Positions 1 through 8,368 of a stretch of DNA of 40,130 nucleotides are shown piece after piece. Position numbers and translations under genes: made by a program. Source of the DNA: CAJBLF01 sp964545415 (GTDB lineage: Bacteria > Patescibacteriota > Gracilibacteria > Absconditabacterales > Absconditicoccaceae); the NCBI GenBank assembly GCA_964545415.1, contig CAZJFP010000011.1, positions 1 through 40,130 on the forward strand, written 5' to 3'. The number at the start of each line of letters is the position of its first letter. The first letter of the stretch is position 1. The notes beneath the pieces are model-generated. The model searched no databases, was not told where the DNA came from, and saw nothing but the letters and a program-made list of their open reading frames with translations.

Positions 1-1
1 T

Positions 2-84
2 TGCTCAGGATGGGACTCGAACCCACACGCCTTACGGCATACGAACCTCAATCGTACGTGTATACCAAATTCCACCACCTGAGC
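2..84 (-). tRNA. tRNA-Leu (anticodon GAG)
   Basis: The reverse strand folds as a class II tRNA. The acceptor arms are GCTCAGG (78-84) and CCTGAGC (3-9) with discriminator A. The anticodon stem TACGA/TCGTA encloses the loop TTGAGGT, giving anticodon GAG, which reads CUC/CUU leucine codons. A long variable arm (GCCGTAAGGC) and a canonical GTTCGAG T-loop follow. The variable arm and the D-arm fit Leu rather than Ser or Tyr. No CCA is encoded directly (AA follows). A possible promoter lies upstream on the same strand. Confidence 0.95.
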
Positions 85-100
85 TTTTGGAGTACGGTTT

Positions 101-128
101 ACCATAGTAATTCACAAGTCAAATACAA
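101..128 (-). promoter_or_regulatory. possible promoter of tRNA-Leu
   Basis: On the minus strand TTGTAT (123-128) and TATGGT (101-106) are separated by 16 bases and lie 17 bases before the tRNA. This is a fair sigma-70-like match in AT-rich DNA, so it is only suggestive. Confidence 0.35.
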
Positions 129-156
129 GCTGATTTTTATCTATTATATTTATGCT

Positions 157-603
157 ATGACATTGTATGATCGTTTGCTTCATGATTACAAAGAAGCTAT
201 GAAAAATAAGCTGGAGGTCAAAAAAACCGTCCTCAATCTCGTACTCTCCAAGATAAAAAACAAGGAGATAGAGATACAAAAAGCTCTTGAAGACGTCGAT
301 ATTATCAGTATCCTCAAAAAAGAAGTCAAAGAAATCCTTGAAACTATTTGATTTTTGGAAAAAGCCAATAAACTCGATGATATAGAAGTGGAAAAACAAA
401 AAAAAGCACTTCTCGAATTCTATCTGCCTGCGACGATGACCAAAGAGCAGACTACGGAATTGATCAAACAACTTATGGCTGACCATACTATCACTGACCT
501 CAAAACCCAGAGAGGATTGCTTATGAAAGAATTGATGGCCAAACATAAGGCAGATGTAGATGGTGCGATGGTAAATGAAGTGATCAATGAACTTTTAGCT
601 TAA
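157..603 (+). CDS. yqeY: YqeY/GatB-tail family protein
   Basis: 148 aa, the usual YqeY length. The N-terminal half is a helical, Lys/Glu-rich segment starting MTLYDRLLHDYKEAMKNK. The C-terminal half carries the typical LPATMTKEQ and KAD(V)DGAMVNEVINELL signatures of the GatB/YqeY tail domain. One in-frame TGA (349-351) sits between the halves and must be read as Gly for the protein to be intact. The ATG at 157 is chosen because it starts the family homology; upstream in-frame codons overlap the tRNA promoter region. Family members are thought to interact with tRNA or the amidotransferase system, but the exact role is unclear. The gene diverges from tRNA-Leu. Confidence 0.85.
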
Positions 604-636
604 AGCTTAAGCTGTTTTATAGGTTTATAGTCTTCC

Positions 637-1359
637 ATGAAAAAATATTTCCTTCTTGTTGTATTGATGATGGTGGTGTTTTTGTGATGGGGAAATTATA
701 CTATGGGACAAGATTGAACTCAGATTGATTTATGAGAATCTTCAAGTACTTATACTTGGCCAACAAATTCTGAAGTTCCAACAAATCCATATTCAGATCA
801 AATAACAAATTATGAAATGGATCTTAATCAAATGTGATCTTCTGATTCTACAGATTTATGATCTCAGGTTGTTTTGCCTGTAACCGCTTGCACTAGATCA
901 TGATCAATCTTATATTTAGATCTTAATGCTGAAGATGTTGCCGTAGGATTGTTGTGTAAATGTAAGACAGGATATGGCGAATATTACGATACTGATCTTA
1001 ACAAAACTACGTGTCAACCATGTTCTCGTAAGGATGTCTGCTGTGGGGTAAAATTGAACACTAATGTTCCTTTTATAGGAAATTGTCTTGAACAAGATAC
1101 TAGTGATCCATCTGCGGTGAGTCCGGAAAGAGCTTTCCCCGTGCTCATGTCAAGCTTGACTAAGATATTGGTTACCGTAATATTGATTGTCTCTTTTGTC
1201 CTGATCGTGGTTGGAGGTATTATGATCGCTTCCGCATGAGCCAATCAAAGCAGAGCTTCCGAATGAAGGAAACTTATTATGAAAGTTGTTGTCGGTATTG
1301 CGCTTCTCGGAGCTTCCGGCGTCATCTTACGCTTGATAAATCCTAACTTCTTCGGATAA
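637..1359 (+). CDS. secreted Cys-rich protein with C-terminal VirB2/TrbC-like pilin hairpin
   Basis: 240 aa with many TGA-Gly codons, so it is fragmented under the standard code. Residues 1-24 form a signal peptide (MKKYFLLVVLMMVVFL). Residues about 25-160 are an exported Ser/Thr-rich then Cys-rich segment with CKCKTGYGEYY, CQPC and DVCCG. Residues about 168-240 contain two hydrophobic helices (SLTKILVTVILIVSFVLIVV and KVVVGIALLGASGVIL) joined by a short Gly/Ser/Arg loop. This is the layout of the T4SS-pilin family often annotated in CPR genomes. The pilin assignment rests on the hairpin topology only. The Cys-rich ectodomain is extra and could be disulfide-bonded, which would fit the DsbA-like protein at 4479-5336. 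Confidence 0.55.
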
Positions 1360-1368
1360 ACCAAGAGA

Positions 1369-1402
1369 TTCAAGATGCTAGATTCAAGATTCAAGAATGT
1401 TT
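1369..1402 (+). repeat. GATTCAAGA-type short tandem repeat
   Basis: The spacer contains GATTCAAGAT, a partial unit, then GATTCAAGATTCAAGAAT. It resembles the ATTCAGAAT-type low-complexity repeats seen elsewhere in the window, with a shifted unit. Confidence 0.5.
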
Positions 1403-1422
1403 TAGTTTGTTGGTGATGAAAT

Positions 1423-1794
1423 ATGGCAAACTATGAGAAATTGAATATACGACAAAATGCTGTTGAACTATCTGTGGATGTATATAAGTTTATGAATAAT
1501 AATGAAAATATCCAAAAAGATTTTGCTTTGAAGGATCAGATACAAAGAGCTTCGTTGAGCATAGCATCTAATATTGCCGAAGGCGCTGATAGAGGAACCC
1601 AGAAAGAATTTAATAGATTTCTATATATTGCGAGAGGAAGTTGTAGTGAATTAAGAACACAAATGATTATAATAAAGAAGTTATGATATATTAGTGAGTC
1701 TGATTTTGTTCTTTTCGACAAAAAAATAGTTGATTTACATAAAATGATAAACGGAATGATTCAAAGAGTTTGAAAAAATGTAAAAGATAAATAA
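1423..1794 (+). CDS. four-helix bundle protein (S23/IVP family)
   Basis: 123 aa. It starts MANYEKLNIRQNAVELSVDVYK and contains the family hallmarks QIQRASLSIASNIAEGADRG and FNRFLYIARGSCSELRTQ, with a C-terminal helix around HKMINGMIQRV. The family was first described inside 23S rRNA intervening sequences, but most members are free-standing genes like this one, and function is unknown. Two TGA-Gly codons (after IIIKKL at 1684, and in QRVGKN) lie near the end. Length and sequence are typical of the family. Confidence 0.85.
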
Positions 1795-1826
1795 ATCATG
1801 AATCATGTGTCATGAATCAAGTTTTA
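1795..1826 (+). repeat. ATGAATCATG-type short repeat
   Basis: Two copies of the unit ATCATGAATC, with a related TGTCATGAATC, lie between the four-helix gene and the next start. The repeat produces an alternative upstream ATG at 1812 for the next gene. Confidence 0.45.
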
Positions 1827-1844
1827 ATCTGTAATATAGTGATT

Positions 1845-2237
1845 ATGGTTAATGTAAAATTCAAAAATGGTTTCCTTATCGAAGGAAAATTGCTCTTTAG
1901 TTTTGAACATCCTGATACGAAATACATCAACTTGGCGTTGGAGCCTGGTAGCGATATGCGTTATGAAAAGCTTGATTATGTATTGGTAGATTATCCCGGA
2001 GAATATGATATTCAAGGTGTTGGTATCGAATGCTTTCTCGGTACAAATAATAAACTCAATTATATTATCGATCTATGAACCAAAAAAATCGGTATCATCC
2101 AATCCGCTGATGTTTTAGACTTGGATGAGGTCGGTGAGGTAAATTTCCGATTGTATCAAGATGATAAAGTAGCAAACAAAATAGATCAATTGGAGCTCGA
2201 ATGAGAGAAACAAAAATTAGAAATACCTGCTGAATAA
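1845..2237 (+). CDS. degenerate metallo-hydrolase-like (COG2220-type) protein
   Basis: 130 aa. The most telling stretch is DYVLVDYPGEYDIQGVGIEC followed by a beta-rich NYIIDLGTKKIGIIQSADV and the segment EVGEVNFRL. In CPR genomes a PGEYE(V/I)xGV motif followed by a VIExDGxKIxHLGD-like strand and a LGEVD segment marks Zn-dependent beta-lactamase-fold hydrolases. Here the HxHxDH zinc site is absent, and so is the His of HLGD, so any such protein would be non-catalytic. The homology is a weak pattern match. The ATG at 1845 is preferred over 1812 because 1812 lies in the repeat. Two TGA-Gly codons occur (2078, 2203). Confidence 0.45.
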
Positions 2238-2250
2238 AAATAAAAAACAA

Positions 2251-2386
2251 TGAATAATTAATAATTAATAATTAATAATTAAGAATGAATAATGTTGGAA
2301 TTGTTGAAATGAACTATTGTATCTGCAATAATCAATAAAATCATTACTGACATCATTCATCATTCATCTTTCATTATTCATTAGGT
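2251..2386 (+). repeat. AT-rich dispersed repeat with GTTGG core
   Basis: Tandem AATTAATAATT units (2257-2282) lead into AATGAATAATG and then the core AATGTTGGAATTGTTGAAAT (2291-2310), followed by GAACTATTGTA. Between 2350 and 2386 lies the complementary type of low-complexity sequence (TCATTCATCATTCATC), so the whole block has inverted AT-rich ends. The core recurs at 8326 and 22186. This fills the spacer before rarA. Confidence 0.7.
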
Positions 2387-3580
2387 ATGTCATTTGAACC
2401 GCTTTCATCATATCTCAGACCCCAAAGCTTAGAGGAGTTTGTGGGACAATCCCATCTTGTGGGACCTGGCAAACCGCTGAGCGTTTTTTTGCAGTCGGAC
2501 AAAGTACCATCCATGCTCTTTTGGGGGCCACCCGGCTGCGGTAAGACCACGATAGCGCATATCATCTCCCAAACATTGAACGCAGATTTTTTTCCATTGT
2601 CCGGCGTTACCAGCAAAAAAGAGGATTTGCTCAAATTAGTTGCACAAGCAAAAACCAATTTTCAATATGGAAAATCCACTATCATATTCTTGGATGAAAT
2701 CCATCGTCGGAACAAAGCACAACAAGATACTTTGCTCCCGTATGTAGAAAAATGAACGGTTATCCTTATCTGAGCGACGACGGAGAATCCCAGTTTCACC
2801 GTGAATAACGCGCTGCTCAGCAGATGTAGGGTGTTTGTCTTCGAAAAGTTGTCCGAAGAAGAAATCTTTTCTTTCATCAAAAATAAATTTCCTCTGATTC
2901 TCAAAAAACATCCGGACTTGCAATTGACGGATGATCATATCCTTCTTATCTCCAAACTCGGCAACGGCGATCTCCGCAATGCGTTGAATATCTTGGAATC
3001 CGCTATTTTTCTTGCTAAGGACTGAATTGTTACTGATCAGATAATTTTGCAGGCAGGGCAGAAAAATATCTATTATGACAGAGATGGTGAAGAACATTAC
3101 AACATCATTTCCGCTATCCACAAATCGCTCCGTGACAGTGATGGCGATGCTGCCTGTTATCGGATCCAGAGGATGCTCATGGGAGGAGAGGATCCATTGT
3201 ATTTGGCTAGAAGATTGTTGCGTTTTGCATCTGAGGATATCTGACCTGCAGACAACAATGCTTTGCTGCTTGCTAATCAGGTCTATGATGCAGTCGCCAA
3301 GATCGGAAAGCCGGAATGTGATGTCTTCTTGTTTCAGCTCGCAATCTATCTTGCCAAAGCAAAAAAAGACAATATCGCTTATCGTACAGCACTTGCTACG
3401 AGAGCTGATGTAGAAAAATACGGTAATCTACCTGTTCCGCTACATCTTCGTAATGCACCTACCAAACTTATGCAAGAACTTGATTATGGCAAATGATACC
3501 AATATGCTCATGATTATCCTGATGCCAAAGTCTATCAAGAACATTTTCCTGATGAACTCAAAAATAGAACATACTTATAA
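2387..3580 (+). CDS. rarA: replication-associated recombination protein A (RarA/MgsA AAA+ ATPase)
   Basis: 397 aa, slightly shorter than typical RarA (about 410-450). Walker A is FWGPPGCGKTT (about 43-54). Walker B is IIFLDEIHR (about 99-107). Sensor 1 is IGATTENPSFTVN, in which the first Gly is TGA (2771-2773) and is invariant in the family. LLSRCRVFVF follows, then the helical C-terminal tetramerisation region (GDLRNALNILE, MLMGGEDPLYLARRLLRFASEDIG). RarA acts at stalled replication forks. Under the standard code the gene falls into at least four pieces; with TGA as Gly it is intact to TAA. The start MSFEPLSSYLRP matches the family N-terminus. Confidence 0.95.
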
Positions 3581-3655
3581 TTAGACAGATTAGATGGAAT
3601 AGAGGAAATAGATTCTAATCCATCTGTATCAGTCTAATCCGTCTTAATAGTTTCA
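3581..3655 (+). repeat. GACGGATTAGA-type inverted repeat, copy 1
   Basis: The spacer after rarA holds AGACAGATTAGATGG and, on the opposite strand sense, TCTAATCCATCTG and TCTAATCCGTCTT. The units can pair into an imperfect hairpin. Related copies lie at 28500 and 36155. The A and T content around it could make it act as a terminator for rarA. Confidence 0.65.
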
Positions 3656-3702
3656 GATAATTTTGTTGTTTTGTCAATTCATTCCACTTGATAAACCTTG
3701 TA

Positions 3703-3730
3703 TTGCCCTGTTAAATAAGTATTTTATGCT
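3703..3730 (+). promoter_or_regulatory. possible promoter of the tandem membrane-protein cluster
   Basis: TTGCCC (3703-3708) and TATGCT (3725-3730) are 16 bases apart, 34 bases before the ATG at 3764. The match is moderate. The rest of the 3656-3763 spacer shows nothing else recognisable. Confidence 0.35.
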
Positions 3731-3763
3731 CATGTTTTTTTAGATTTTTATGGTATTCAAAAA

Positions 3764-4132
3764 ATGGCATTTACAAAAAAAGTCACTAAGGCTCCTGCAG
3801 TTGTAGTAGAGACAAAAAAACTATCTACAAAGGAAGTTTGCGGTATGTCTTGCTGCACCAAAATTACTCATCTTGTAGCTTTCATCCTTATCGTAGTAAA
3901 CACGCTTATGATTGGTTGGATTCTTTGCAATCAAATGAAGCTCGAAGCTGATAGAGTAGGAGGAAGACAAAATTATAAAATGGTTCAACAGATCTACAAA
4001 TCTGACGCGTTCAAAACTGCTCAAGAACAACAGATACAGCAAGCATTGCAGATGTATCAAGGAGGCGCTCAGGCTGTACAACAAATGCCTACTGCCACAG
4101 CAGATACTACAGATACTACAGTAGCTCAATAG
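3764..4132 (+). CDS. tandem paralogue 1: single-pass membrane protein
   Basis: 122 aa. A cytoplasmic N-terminus of about 35 residues (Lys-rich, with a CGMSCC cluster) is followed by one TM helix (THLVAFILIVVNTLMIGWIL) and an exported helical region. That region carries the motif VGGRQNYKMVQQIYKSDAF, which recurs in the next two genes, and a Gln-rich tail. It uses no TGA codon, ends on TAG, and starts MAFTKKVTKAP. Family unknown. The shared exported motif suggests a common binding partner or oligomer. Confidence 0.8.
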   Translation: MAFTKKVTKAPAVVVETKKLSTKEVCGMSCCTKITHLVAFILIVVNTLMIGWILCNQMKLEADRVGGRQNYKMVQQIYKSDAFKTAQEQQIQQALQMYQGGAQAVQQMPTATADTTDTTVAQ

Positions 4133-4159
4133 TTTTATTTGACTATCATTCATTACATT

Positions 4160-4453
4160 ATGGACAAGAAAACTGAAAAAATGCTTATTATAGCACTTTT
4201 GGTGCTCAATCTTCTTCTTGGTCTCTACATAGCATTCATTAAACCGAGTGCATATACTTTGGAGGCGATGAAAGCGGGAGGAAGGGAGAATATGCAGATG
4301 GCAAAACAGCTCTACAAATCTGATGTGTATATACAACAACAAAAAACTACTCTTGAACAGATTTTGGGTAGCATGAATCAACCTACTGCTGTTCAACCAG
4401 AAGCTGCTGTTCAACCAGAAGCTATTCAAGAAATTCCTGCAGTAACGGAATAA
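4160..4453 (+). CDS. tandem paralogue 2: single-pass membrane protein
   Basis: 97 aa from ATG 4160; an in-frame TTG at 4139 is possible but not needed. Residues about 8-27 are a TM helix (MLIIALLVLNLLLGLYIAFI). Then comes KPSAYTLEAMKAGGRENMQM and AKQLYKSDVYIQQQKTTLEQIL, very close to the equivalent region of the protein at 4479. A Pro/Glu/Ala tail contains a short tandem AVQPEA repeat. No TGA codon. It lies 27 bases after paralogue 1 and 25 bases before paralogue 3, consistent with one operon. Function unknown. Confidence 0.8.
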   Translation: MDKKTEKMLIIALLVLNLLLGLYIAFIKPSAYTLEAMKAGGRENMQMAKQLYKSDVYIQQQKTTLEQILGSMNQPTAVQPEAAVQPEAIQEIPAVTE

Positions 4454-4478
4454 TTTTATTTTGATAATATGTTTGCTT

Positions 4479-5336
4479 ATGGCTACTGAAAAAAAGAATA
4501 GCATGATGACCATGCTGTTTATAGGTCTTTTGGTTCTTAATATCTTGTTTGGCGCTTATGTTGCCTTCTTCAAACAAGATGCATATTCATTGGAAACCTT
4601 AAAGGTCGGTGGAAGAGAAAATATGAAAATGGCTATTCAACTCTACAAATCTGATACTTACATCCAACAACAGAAAGCCACTCTTGAACAGATTCTTGCT
4701 TCTATGGGAACAACTGATACTCCTCAGAATGCTGATCAGGGTGCTACTCAAGAAACTACCACTACTGCAGTTGCAGGTGATGCTGGTAAATTCGCTGCAA
4801 TTGCTCAGGATGGATATATCCTCGGAAACAAGAATGCAAAGGTTACTATCATAGAATATTCTGATTTGCTTTGTCCTTTCTGTAAGAGACATTACAATGC
4901 TCAGACTATTGAGAACCTTGTCAAAAAGTATCCTGATGATGTAAATATGATCTTCAGACAGATGCCATTGCCTCAGCTTCATCCAACTGCTCCATTGTGA
5001 GCTCAGGGTGCTGTATGTGCTGGTAAATTATGAGGTTCTGAAGCATATTATGATTATCTTGCAAAAGCATTTGCTGTAGAAGAATTCACTGAAGATAACG
5101 TAAAAGATATCGCTAGCACTATCGGCCTCAAAAAAGCAGCTTTTGCTGATTGTTTGACAAGCGAAGAGACTATCGCAGCTGTAAATGCTCAGGTACAGGA
5201 AGGTCAATCTTTTGGTATCAATGGTACTCCAGGAAATCTTGTCGTAGACAATGAGAAATGAACATATACTGTTGTCGCTGGAGCATATCCTACAGAGACT
5301 TTTGAAGCTGAGATCAATAAAATTTTGGGTAAATAG
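4479..5336 (+). CDS. membrane-anchored DsbA-like thioredoxin-fold protein (tandem paralogue 3)
   Basis: 285 aa. Residues 1-90 repeat the architecture of the two upstream genes: a TM helix, then LETLKVGGRENMKMAIQLYK and the SDTYIQQQKATLEQIL segment. After a Thr-rich linker, residues about 110-285 are a DsbA-like thioredoxin domain. It has GNKNAKVTIIEYSDLLCPFC with the redox motif CPFC, FRQMPLPQLHPTA, and the cis-Pro loop GINGTPGNLV. The catalytic domain would face the outside, where it could oxidise or isomerise disulfides in Cys-rich surface proteins. Four Gly residues use TGA (for example after HPTAPL at 4998). It ends on TAG and is followed by a strong hairpin terminator. Confidence 0.92.
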
Positions 5337-5360
5337 CAGTTATAGAATATTCATTTCATA

Positions 5361-5387
5361 AAAAACCCTGTATATACAGGGTTTTTT
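5361..5387. terminator. bidirectional rho-independent terminator
   Basis: CCCTGTATATACAGGG is a perfect palindrome flanked by AAAAA on the left and TTTTTT on the right. It lies between convergent genes (the DsbA-like gene on plus, the ValRS-like gene on minus) and can serve both. Confidence 0.9.
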
Positions 5388-5422
5388 ATGTTTTGCTGCA
5401 AATAAATTCTCTGGATATCTAT

Positions 5423-8272
5423 TTATTTATTGTGTCTTTTTTTTTGAATCTCTAATTGAAGCTCTTCTATATCTTTTTTTAGCGTGCTCATTTCTTTTTT
5501 CTTTTGTCTGATACGTTCAGGATCTACTCCGTTTGCAGAAAGTCATGGAATGATAGACCTGATTGTTTGTAGTTCCTGTTCTTTTTTGCGTAATGTCTCA
5601 TAGATATCTTCATTTCTTTCTACCATCATTTCTTTGTGTTGCGCTTTGATACCTATGGTGATGTTTATGATGCTTTCGGTAGAGTATTTTTCCAGATCTC
5701 TTTCATTCTCAAGATATTCGATTGATGACGTATTTATCAGTTTTGAGAGCGTTTTTTCTTGTTTCCTTAGGTATTGCAAGAAATCTAGCGGAGCAAAAAA
5801 ACAAATATCCACTTCTTCATGTTTTGCATATTTATATTTATCTTTCATCGCTAAGAATTTATCTATGATATCCATGAAAAGCTGTGTTTTGTAGTTTTTT
5901 GTGATATCTTTCATGTTTTCTGTCATCTTTTGGGTGAGTATCGCTCATTCCAATCATAGAAATTCTCGTATCTGTTGAGTCACAAACGGAATGAATGGAT
6001 GAAACATCTTTATGATGCTTCATAAGCATCGCAGCATCACTTTGTTGCTATTTTCGCTATCTTGATATTTTTGGACTTCTAAATATTTATCGCAAAAATC
6101 TTTTTTTGTCGTATGGATGATTCTTTGCATAATATCGCTGATGTCATTTTTTGTTAATGCTTCTTCATATTCTTTTTGCAACTCTGTGATCTTGTAGATG
6201 CTCCGTAGCTCAAATTCATTGAGTGTATTGGCTTTTTTTTCTATAGAGCTGCTCAATTGTCCAAAATCTGATATTTTCTTCGTTCATTTCTTTTCGTAGA
6301 GGTGTTGTCCTACGTATCTGGAGGCGTTTCGGAGCTTATTGATGAATTGTTCATAGTCGCTTATTTCTTGATCCGGATTGATTGCGTACATTCTTGTACA
6401 ATCTGTTCAGAATGCTTTGATCATTTCTTTGAATGTTTCTTTGCTTTTTTTTGTCGATGCGTGATGCTCTTGTACATAACATGCATCAAAAAGCATTTTC
6501 CCTTGAATATTCTCTCCTATGATGATAGTCTTGAGCAGTTCCATGATTTTCTGCTCTTGTATGCAGAATATCTTTTGCGGCTCTCTTTTTTTATCGTTGA
6601 ATGCTTCCATCATTTTTATCAGGATGAGCGCATTACCTAATGTTTCTTCTATTTTCTCTTTTTGTTGGGTCAGACCTTCTCTGTTTGGGACTAGTGTATC
6701 TATTTCTAGGCTGTAGAATCCTTTTCTTTTGCTCGTGATTGCTACTGATCTGTCGAGGAATCCTGTAAGCGATATCGAAAATTTCTCGAAGTTGCTTATG
6801 CCTTTTCCCTTTCCAGGACTTTGGTCTTTTTCTGTATATTCGACCATTTTCTTGAGTTCATTCAATTCCTTGCTATATCCTCTCGGAAGCGTTTCACTGA
6901 AGAGTTCAATATATGTTTCCAATGTATTTTGTTCTCCTGTACGGCTTTTTCCCAACAAAACATCGATACATTCCTCGATGCTGAAATGTTGTCTGAGGCG
7001 TCTGTCTACGACGAGATTGAAGATAATAAGCGATAATACCATGAGTTTGTTTTTTGTTTTTTTGGTCGGGAGATTGATGAGCTCGTTGTCTGATATGAAA
7101 TAATTTTTTCCTTCCTTATCTTTTCGGAACGGTAAGCAATATCCTTTGGAGTCTTCCTTGGTTACCGGTCGATATTTGATATCTTGTGCAGTCTCTATTA
7201 TCTTTTCTTTGAAGTGTTCAGGTATAATCTCCAATCTCTTTTCTTGGATGGCTGACGTGACGGTATGTATATCTTCGTCTATTTTGATGAAGAGCTGGTT
7301 GCATAAAAGCGGCCGTGCTTTTTCTCCTGTCTTTTTGTGTATTGCAATATCGGCTTCTATATGTTTGGTAGATTCGAGATTGTGAATGTCGTCGAGATTC
7401 TTTACGATGTTCTTTACGAATTCTTTTGCCTCTTTTCCAGAGAAATCACCTGCGCATTTGGTGAAACATCAGCTTTTGTCGATAGCAAATTTGTCTATTT
7501 TTAAGCCGTGATTTTTGGCTATTGTGAGCGATTTTGCATCATGGGCTGGGGTGATTCTGATGATTCCCGTGCCTTTCATGGGATCCACTGATTCGTCTCC
7601 GATGATCGGTATCGTCTTGTTGATGATCGGTATGATGACTTTGTTTTTGATCAGCTTCTTGTATCTCTTGTCATCTGGATGCACTGCCAATGCTACATCG
7701 GCGAAAATAGTCTCCGGTTGTATTGTCGGTACTATGAGTGAAATATTTTTGGTATCTACGAAATATCTGAGATTGTATTGTTTTACGTTCATTTTTTTTT
7801 GCTGTAATTCATCGGTTCCGAGCGTTTTTTGTTCATTGATGCTTCGATAGTTGATAGAGCAGTCTTCGTAGATACGTCCGTCATTAACGAGTTCTACGAA
7901 CAGATTTCTTACAAAGTTGGTATTCCTTTCTGAATAGACAATGTTATCGGTATCGATTCCAAAAAATATCCCTGCCTTGGTGAGGAGGTTTGCATAGCTT
8001 TCGGTCTTGAGATCCTTGTTTTCTGTATCAAATATAGGGAGTAAATTGGTTTTTATTCCCTTCATGATTTTATAGGTCGCTATTACGCTTTCTTTGATGA
8101 GTCCGCTCACTGAGTGTAATGAGGTATCTTTGGATATCATCGTCGGCAGCTGTGTGATGACTGTTTCTCGTTTTGTTGCGTTTTTTTTGGTTGCAAAGAG
8201 TTTCTGAAAATAGTTTTTTTTGAGGAATTCGGATTCTATGGAAAAATGATTATATTTTTTTTTGATATCCAT
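5423..8272 (-). CDS. valyl-tRNA synthetase-like protein with degenerate catalytic motifs
   Basis: 949 aa, matching ValRS in length and order: Rossmann half, CP1 editing domain, second Rossmann half, anticodon-binding domain, C-terminal coiled coil. Collinear landmarks are YKIMKGIKTNLLP (67-79), RNLFVELVNDGRIYED (122-137), the editing segment TIQPETIFADVALAVHPDD (183-201) with GTGIIRITPAHD (234-245), and the anticodon-domain helix LHPFMPF-like IIKMFHPFIPFVTQQI. Key motifs are eroded. HMGH corresponds to HSVS (53-56), GTDHAG to IFDTEN (80-85), HRIPAW to GYCLPF, and KMSKS to a KKSKE context near 608. In the editing pocket TTRPET has become TIQPET. The ORF is intact over 950 codons with only a few TGA-Gly codons, so it looks maintained. 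I infer a paralogue that cannot activate valine. A canonical valS should exist elsewhere in the genome, but I cannot see it. Confidence 0.8.
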
Positions 8273-8289
8273 ACTTTTATTTCAAAAGA

Positions 8290-8356
8290 CTAAATTTAAT
8301 GAATAATGAACAATTAATAATGAATAATGTTGGATTACTGGAATGGACTATATTCT
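8290..8356 (+). repeat. AT-rich dispersed repeat with GTTGG core, copy 2
   Basis: Units TAATGAATAATGAAC and TTAATAATGAATAATG are followed by the core AATGTTGGATTACTGGAATG (8326-8345), then GACTATATTC. It matches the cores at 2291 and 22186 with a few changes and a one-base deletion. It fills the spacer between the minus-strand genes at 8369 and 8272. Confidence 0.7.
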
Positions 8357-8368
8357 TTTGATTTTAAA

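Noticed and set aside
1423..1794. Four-helix bundle gene as an intervening sequence of a 23S rRNA
   Set aside because: No rRNA sequence flanks it; it is a free-standing gene as in most family members.
2636..3121. Long minus-strand ORFs opposite rarA, and similar antisense ORFs opposite ppdK, lysS and the PKD gene
   Set aside because: They are antisense shadows of clearly conserved genes with no family resemblance.
5423..8272. Reading the ValRS-like gene as a set of pseudogene fragments
   Set aside because: With TGA as Gly the frame is open for 950 codons without frameshift, and all domains remain in order, so decay is not supported.
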